Under the pieces are notes generated by a model. The model saw only the letters and a list, made by a program, of their open reading frames with translations, did not search any database and was not told the origin of the DNA. DNA of 10,088 bases, from positions 1 to 10,088 of the forward strand of contig CAMLNK010000065.1 in assembly GCA_946481035.1 (NCBI GenBank), read 5' to 3'. The position numbers were made by a program, and so were the translations under genes. Of this stretch, positions 6,325 through 10,088 are shown piece by piece (the first letter of the stretch is position 1; each line of letters starts with the position of its first letter). Origin of the DNA: an uncultured Dyadobacter sp. Its GTDB lineage: Bacteria > Bacteroidota > Bacteroidia > Cytophagales > Spirosomataceae.

Positions 6325-9096
6325 TTAGAATCTGAAATTGTATGTTACTGTCGGGATCGGCTGTCCGAAAATCGAAAGCTGGTAACCATTTACTCTTCCG
6401 GCGACGGTCTGGAAATAAACCGAAGTCGGGTTTTTCCTTCCCAGGACATTATACACCGCGAGCGTCCACGAGCTGTGCGCCAGCTTCTTGATCCGGTGAT
6501 TACCTTCAATATTCATAGCTAAATCCATCCGGTAATAGTCGGGAATGCGGAACTGGTTGCGATCGGCATAGTAAACCCGCTGCGCGCCGTCGATAATGTA
6601 CTTGCCGATCGGCGGCGTGTAAGGGCGCCCGGTGCTGTACGTGAAGTTGAACGACACGCTGAAACGGTGCGAGAAGCGGTAATTTGAGATCAATGTAAAA
6701 TCGTGCGGCTTGTCGTAATTGCTCGGGTAGAAATTCCCGCCGTTGGGCGCGTCGGGCGAGTCGCGGTCGACCGCCCGCAGGAGCGTCCGCGCATACGTAT
6801 ACCCTAGCCAGCCATTCAGCTTGCCGGTCATTTTCTTGATCATGAATTCCACACCATAGGCTTTCGCTTTGGTATTGATCACCGCCGCTTCGATATTGTG
6901 GTTCATGAAAAGCGAGTCGCCGCCTTTATAATCGAGGAAGTTGCGGATGTTTTTATAGTAACCTTCCAGCGAAACCTCGATTTTGTTACCCCTGAAATTT
7001 CGGTACAAACCCACCGAAAGCTGGTCGCCGATCTGCGGTTTGATGTACGGATCGCTCAGTTTCCAGATGTCGGTTGGCGAGACCGTCATAGTGTTCGTCA
7101 GCAAGTGAATATACTGGCGCAATGTGTTGTAGCTCGCTTTAAGTGAAAGGTTATCAAGGATACTATACCGCACCGACGCCCGGTACTCAGGCCCACCGTA
7201 TGTTTTGATCTTCGCGCCCGATTTGTATTCTTTCACGCCCTCCTGGTAAATATAGTCGATCGGGAAGCCGGGTACATAGGTATTGATCGACTTTGGCCCC
7301 AGGTATTGGAAGAACGACCAACGCAGACCGCCTGAAATGGACAACCGCGGGCTGACCTCCCATTTGTCTTCCAGATACAATGCGCTTTCCGTCGCCTGCT
7401 CGGCTTCCAGTTCGTCCGGCACAATGAGCGATTCGTTACCACGCGGCTTGAATGAGCCGGGATGCAGTTTGTAGTAAATGGTGCTTCCGCCAAATTCCAA
7501 TGTATGCTTCGGATGCAGCACATAGCTGAAATCCGCTTTAAAATTGGATTGGTTAATATCAAATTTCAGGTCGAAAGAATTGAGCGGGAGCCCTTCCGCT
7601 TCCATTGCATACTGGTACTTGCTATGCGATGCCGTAAGCACGCCGTAAAGCCTTGGATTGAAAGTATGCTTCCATTTGATAGAGCCCAGCTGGTTCTGGT
7701 AGGAATATAGCGTATCGCCATAGAGCCTGAACTTGTCGTTGCTGGTGTAGCCGGTCAGCGATAGACTGTTCTTTTCATTGATTTCGTAGTTCAAATGCAG
7801 GTTAACATCGTAGAAGTTCGCCGAGCTCCGGTTGTAGTTCTCATTATCCAATGCCCTGATCACCCAGTTGGAATACGTGGAGCGCCCGCCGAGAATGAAC
7901 GACGCCTTGTCTTTGACCAGCGGCCCTTCCAAAGTAACCCGGCCCGTAACCAGCCCTATCCCGCCCGATGCCACAAATTTCTTCTTGTTACCATCGCGGC
8001 TGCTGATATCGAGCACGGAGGCCAGCCTGCCACCAAATTTAGACGGGATCGTACTTTTGTAAAGCTCCACCTCCTTCAATACATCCGGATTGAATGCGGA
8101 GAAGAACCCGAAAAGGTGGGATGGATTGTAAATCACCGCATCGTCGTACTGGATCAGGTTCTGGTCTACGGAGCCGCCACGCACATTGAGACCGGTGCTG
8201 TTCTCCCCTACCGATTTAATGCCCGGCAACGTGAGTACTGTCCGCAGAAGGTCAGTTTCCCCAAATACAGTCGGCACTTGTTTCAGGTTTTTGATGGTCA
8301 GTTTCACGGTACCCATTTGCGTACCCACCACGTTTTTATCCATTCCTGCCTTCACCGACACTTCTTTCAATGCAATTACGCTTTCGCGCATTTCAATGTC
8401 GAGCTTGCCGTCGGAATAGAGTATTACCTGCCGCTGTGTTTCGCGCATACCCGTGCTTTTAATGCGGATTACCTGCTTCCCGCGCGGGATAGTGAGCGCG
8501 AACAACCCGAGTGCGTCGGTGGTGACGCCAATGGATGGCGAGTTGATGAACACTGCCGCACCGATTACCGGCTCGCCCGTCACCGCATTGCGTACATAAC
8601 CGGTGATCGTGGAGTTACCGGGCGTGATCCTATGCTTTCGTATCCCGATTTCATGGACCTTGCTTTCGGCTGTGGATAAAAGTTTCTCCTTGATATCGCT
8701 TTCCGGGCCGGCGTAGGCAATGGAATCGGTTTCCCCGGCACGTTCCGGGTTAAACAAGCCGGGTGTGAGCTGGGTGATGATCTTCTGGCCGTGGGTAATG
8801 TAAATGCGTTTTTGCCCGTCGATAGCGTATTCGAATTCAGAGCCTTTGAAAACCTGGTCGAGCACTTCGCGAAGCGAAAGGTTGTTGACATTCAGGTCGA
8901 GGGTGAGGCTGTCGAAGCGTGTCGCGTCGTAATAGAAGTAGTAGCCCGTCTGCGACTCCACCTGTTTCACAAACTGGTCGAACCGTGCCGAATCCAGTTT
9001 CATGGTGATCTTTTTCTCGGGCACATTCTGGCCGTACGAAAAGTAGGTGGTAAAAATGCAGCAGAAGATAAGAGTTAGAGGTAAAAATATTTTCAT
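6325..9096 (-). CDS. TonB-dependent outer-membrane receptor with STN and carboxypeptidase-regulatory-like domains
   Basis: 923 aa. Signal peptide 1-22 (SYG before QN). The STN (secretin/TonB short N-terminal) domain spans about 28-103 (KKITMKLDSARFDQFVKQVE to RIYITHGQK). A CarboxypepD_reg-like beta-sandwich spans about 161-248 (TITGYVRNAVTGEPVIGAAV). The plug is about 260-365 (VPTVFGETDLLRTVLTLPGI, then GLNVRGGSVDQNLIQYDDA). The barrel runs to a terminal aromatic (YNFRF), as outer-membrane proteins require. The family takes up a ligand across the outer membrane using TonB-ExbBD energy; the substrate cannot be told here. No SusD homologue follows, so it is not a standard SusCD pair. The start codon overlaps the stop of the upstream 242-aa gene (ATGA), implying translational coupling. 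STN domains often signal to a FecR-type anti-sigma factor, but none is encoded in the window. Confidence 0.95.
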   Translation of the reverse strand: MKIFLPLTLIFCCIFTTYFSYGQNVPEKKITMKLDSARFDQFVKQVESQTGYYFYYDATRFDSLTLDLNVNNLSLREVLDQVFKGSEFEYAIDGQKRIYITHGQKIITQLTPGLFNPERAGETDSIAYAGPESDIKEKLLSTAESKVHEIGIRKHRITPGNSTITGYVRNAVTGEPVIGAAVFINSPSIGVTTDALGLFALTIPRGKQVIRIKSTGMRETQRQVILYSDGKLDIEMRESVIALKEVSVKAGMDKNVVGTQMGTVKLTIKNLKQVPTVFGETDLLRTVLTLPGIKSVGENSTGLNVRGGSVDQNLIQYDDAVIYNPSHLFGFFSAFNPDVLKEVELYKSTIPSKFGGRLASVLDISSRDGNKKKFVASGGIGLVTGRVTLEGPLVKDKASFILGGRSTYSNWVIRALDNENYNRSSANFYDVNLHLNYEINEKNSLSLTGYTSNDKFRLYGDTLYSYQNQLGSIKWKHTFNPRLYGVLTASHSKYQYAMEAEGLPLNSFDLKFDINQSNFKADFSYVLHPKHTLEFGGSTIYYKLHPGSFKPRGNESLIVPDELEAEQATESALYLEDKWEVSPRLSISGGLRWSFFQYLGPKSINTYVPGFPIDYIYQEGVKEYKSGAKIKTYGGPEYRASVRYSILDNLSLKASYNTLRQYIHLLTNTMTVSPTDIWKLSDPYIKPQIGDQLSVGLYRNFRGNKIEVSLEGYYKNIRNFLDYKGGDSLFMNHNIEAAVINTKAKAYGVEFMIKKMTGKLNGWLGYTYARTLLRAVDRDSPDAPNGGNFYPSNYDKPHDFTLISNYRFSHRFSVSFNFTYSTGRPYTPPIGKYIIDGAQRVYYADRNQFRIPDYYRMDLAMNIEGNHRIKKLAHSSWTLAVYNVLGRKNPTSVYFQTVAGRVNGYQLSIFGQPIPTVTYNFRF

Positions 9097-9821
9097 CTGG
9101 CTAGGTTATCGTAGGTTTCTACCATCTTCACGATGGCCAATTCACGGTTTTTACGGAATCTGATCTTATTTTCCCGCAGCACCCTGCGCAATTCCCGCTT
9201 GCGGTCCGGAAACAGCTCCAGCGTCGATTTCTTTGTGTGTACCGAATGGTAGCGGCCGTCCTTGAACACGTAGTAAAAGTTCTTCTCGGGATAGTAGGCG
9301 ATCACCCTTTTGTCCACAATCTTCTCCTGCCGCGACTTGGTCCTGCGTACGAGCGTGCGCGACTTTCCCGGGTAGACAACGTCGTAAAACCCGGTACGCA
9401 TTTGTGGGTTAATGTCCTTCCCCGATTCGAGCCTCGCGAAATGGTGGCTGTCGACGATGAACGAATCCACCTTCACGGTCTGCAACAGCACATGATCGCC
9501 ATTGAAATGCCGGATCACCAGCTCATCATGGAAAATGTCGTAGAGCATCGGGATGCTATCGAACTGCTGACCGTCGTAGAGCACCATACCAGTGAGCCAC
9601 CGGCGCTGCTGGTAGAACTGGTGCTCTTCCATGCGGGCATCGTACACGTAGTACTGGCGGCCATTATAAAGATTCTGGGAAATGGAGGTGGCGTTCTTGT
9701 AAACGGATACCGGGTAAGCGGCAGCCCCTCTCGCCGAAGAGGCTTCGGCAAGTGTCCCCTGGGCATAGGTTTTCCCAGAAAACAGGGCACAAAGGAATAA
9801 TGCAGTGGTAAAAATACGCAT
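9093..9821 (-). CDS. Secreted protein of unknown function, first gene of the receptor operon
   Basis: 242 aa. I do not recognise a named family. The N-terminus MRIFTTALFLCALFSGKTYA is a clear Sec signal peptide with cleavage expected after Ala20; there is no lipobox and no second membrane segment, so the mature protein should be periplasmic or envelope-associated. The middle is rich in aromatic and beta-type residues (GRQYYVYDARMEEHQFY, LYDGQQFDSIPMLYDIFHDE, HVLLQTVKVDSFIV). The C-terminal fifth is strongly basic and probably helical (residues 197-226, RKRELRRVLRENKIRFRKNR). No cysteine remains after signal cleavage. It is the promoter-proximal gene and its stop overlaps the receptor start by 4 bp (ATGA), so it is made together with the receptor. 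A periplasmic partner of the receptor is the simplest guess. Confidence 0.85.
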   Translation of the reverse strand: MRIFTTALFLCALFSGKTYAQGTLAEASSARGAAAYPVSVYKNATSISQNLYNGRQYYVYDARMEEHQFYQQRRWLTGMVLYDGQQFDSIPMLYDIFHDELVIRHFNGDHVLLQTVKVDSFIVDSHHFARLESGKDINPQMRTGFYDVVYPGKSRTLVRRTKSRQEKIVDKRVIAYYPEKNFYYVFKDGRYHSVHTKKSTLELFPDRKRELRRVLRENKIRFRKNRELAIVKMVETYDNLAR

Positions 9822-9871
9822 CTACGCAGGTGATTTTAATGCAATACGTTCAAAGGCTATCGAAATGTTGC

Positions 9872-9889
9872 AGTACCGGGGCTAGTACT
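9872..9889. repeat. Short inverted repeat in the leader of the receptor operon
   Basis: AGTAC (9872-9876) and GTACT (9885-9889) are 5-bp arms around 8 bases of GC-rich loop (CGGGGCTA). AGTACT at 9884-9889 is itself palindromic. It falls inside the predicted 5' leader of the minus-strand operon. It could be a small RNA hairpin or an operator half; arms this short also occur by chance. Confidence 0.25.
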
Positions 9890-9892
9890 TTA

Positions 9893-9919
9893 TGAAGTGA
9901 ACATAAGTTACATACTTCA
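9893..9919. promoter_or_regulatory. Inverted repeat at the operon promoter, possible operator
   Basis: TGAAGT (9893-9898) and ACTTCA (9914-9919) form perfect 6-bp arms separated by 15 bases. The right arm touches the -7 element at 9918-9925, and the repeat covers the expected transcription start of the minus-strand operon, where a repressor could act. No candidate regulator is identified. Confidence 0.3.
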
Positions 9920-9925
9920 AATGTA
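9918..9925 (-). promoter_or_regulatory. -7 element (TAnnTTTG) of the receptor operon promoter
   Basis: The minus strand reads TACATTTG, an exact match to the Bacteroidota -7 consensus, inside a very AT-rich tract (about 9921-9990). No TTG or TTTG is found 17-23 bases upstream, so the -33 element is missing or degenerate. The leader to the ATG at 9821 would be about 90 nt. This is the only exact candidate on this strand in the intergenic region; TAGCCTTTG nearer the gene has one extra base. Confidence 0.4.
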
Positions 9926-10017
9926 AATTAAATATTTTATTCGATTTTTTAAATTTAATCACAAAAGAATCAAATGCTATTTATCTAATGCATAACTACC
10001 GGTTGCTCCGAATCTCC

Positions 10018-10040
10018 TAACTTTGACACTTTTACAAGTG
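10018..10040 (+). promoter_or_regulatory. -7 element and adjacent inverted repeat before the right-edge gene
   Basis: TAACTTTG at 10018-10025 exactly matches TAnnTTTG and would give a leader of roughly 30 nt to the ATG at 10063. No TTG lies 17-23 bases upstream. Just downstream, CACTT (10027-10031) and AAGTG (10036-10040) form an inverted repeat around TTAC, lying over the expected transcription start. It may be an operator or a small leader hairpin. Confidence 0.4.
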
Positions 10041-10062
10041 CCACACATTTCACTTACCTTCT

Positions 10063-10088
10063 ATGAAAATTCTGATCACCGGTGGAGC
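10063..10088 (+). CDS. Start of an NAD(P)-dependent nucleotide-sugar epimerase/dehydratase-like gene, cut by window edge
   Basis: Only eight full codons and part of a ninth are present. They read MKILITGGA, counting GC as the start of an Ala codon. This is the usual first beta-strand and the beginning of the glycine-rich turn (TGGAGFIG) of extended SDR enzymes such as UDP-glucose 4-epimerase, dTDP-glucose 4,6-dehydratase or UDP-glucuronate decarboxylase. A TAACTTTG promoter element about 38 bases upstream supports a real start here. The exact enzyme cannot be told. It is divergent from the receptor operon. Confidence 0.65.

Noticed and set aside
7795..8679. 294-codon open frame on the plus strand
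   Set aside because: It is antisense to the plug and N-terminal domains of the TonB receptor. The composition is typical of a shadow frame and no motif is recognisable.

Overview
The window looks like a chromosomal segment of a Bacteroidota bacterium, probably of the order Cytophagales (a Dyadobacter- or Spirosoma-like organism). The reasons are an STN-type TonB-dependent receptor, two DUF4249 lipoproteins, a large MG2/plug-like envelope protein, few Shine-Dalgarno sequences, and promoter elements of the Bacteroidota type (TAnnTTTG). The genus is an inference from protein style, not a search result. I see no rRNA, tRNA, CRISPR array, insertion sequence or phage gene.

Left part (1-1561). A 3'-truncated short-chain dehydrogenase of the L-threonine 3-dehydrogenase type runs leftward off the edge. 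It diverges from an Lrp/AsnC-family regulator. The 172 bp between them hold two perfect 15-bp palindromes whose centres are 63 bp apart, about six helical turns. One matches the E. coli Lrp consensus at 13 of 15 positions. The likely reading is an amino-acid-responsive regulator controlling itself and threonine-to-glycine catabolism.

Central part (1558-9821). Five genes on the minus strand are packed as one apparent operon of about 8.3 kb. In transcription order they are a 242-aa secreted protein of unknown function, a 923-aa TonB-dependent receptor (STN, carboxypeptidase-regulatory-like domain, plug, barrel), two tandem paralogous DUF4249 lipoproteins, and an 800-aa secreted MG2-like protein with a barrel-less plug-like domain. 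The first two genes overlap by 4 bp (ATGA); the later gaps are 15, 20 and 25 bp. Together they look like an outer-membrane uptake or envelope module with unknown substrate. No SusD, FecR or ECF sigma gene is present. The last gene converges on the regulator gene, and their stop codons overlap.

Right part (9822-10088). A 241-bp AT-rich divergent region separates the operon from the first nine codons of another gene, whose start (MKILITGGA) is the beginning of a Rossmann-fold nucleotide-sugar epimerase/dehydratase. Exact TAnnTTTG elements face each gene, but neither has a recognisable -33 TTTG at normal spacing.

The most interesting items are the phased palindromes, the duplicated DUF4249 pair, the orphan plug-like domain, and the uncharacterised lead gene of the operon, which is translationally coupled to the receptor.
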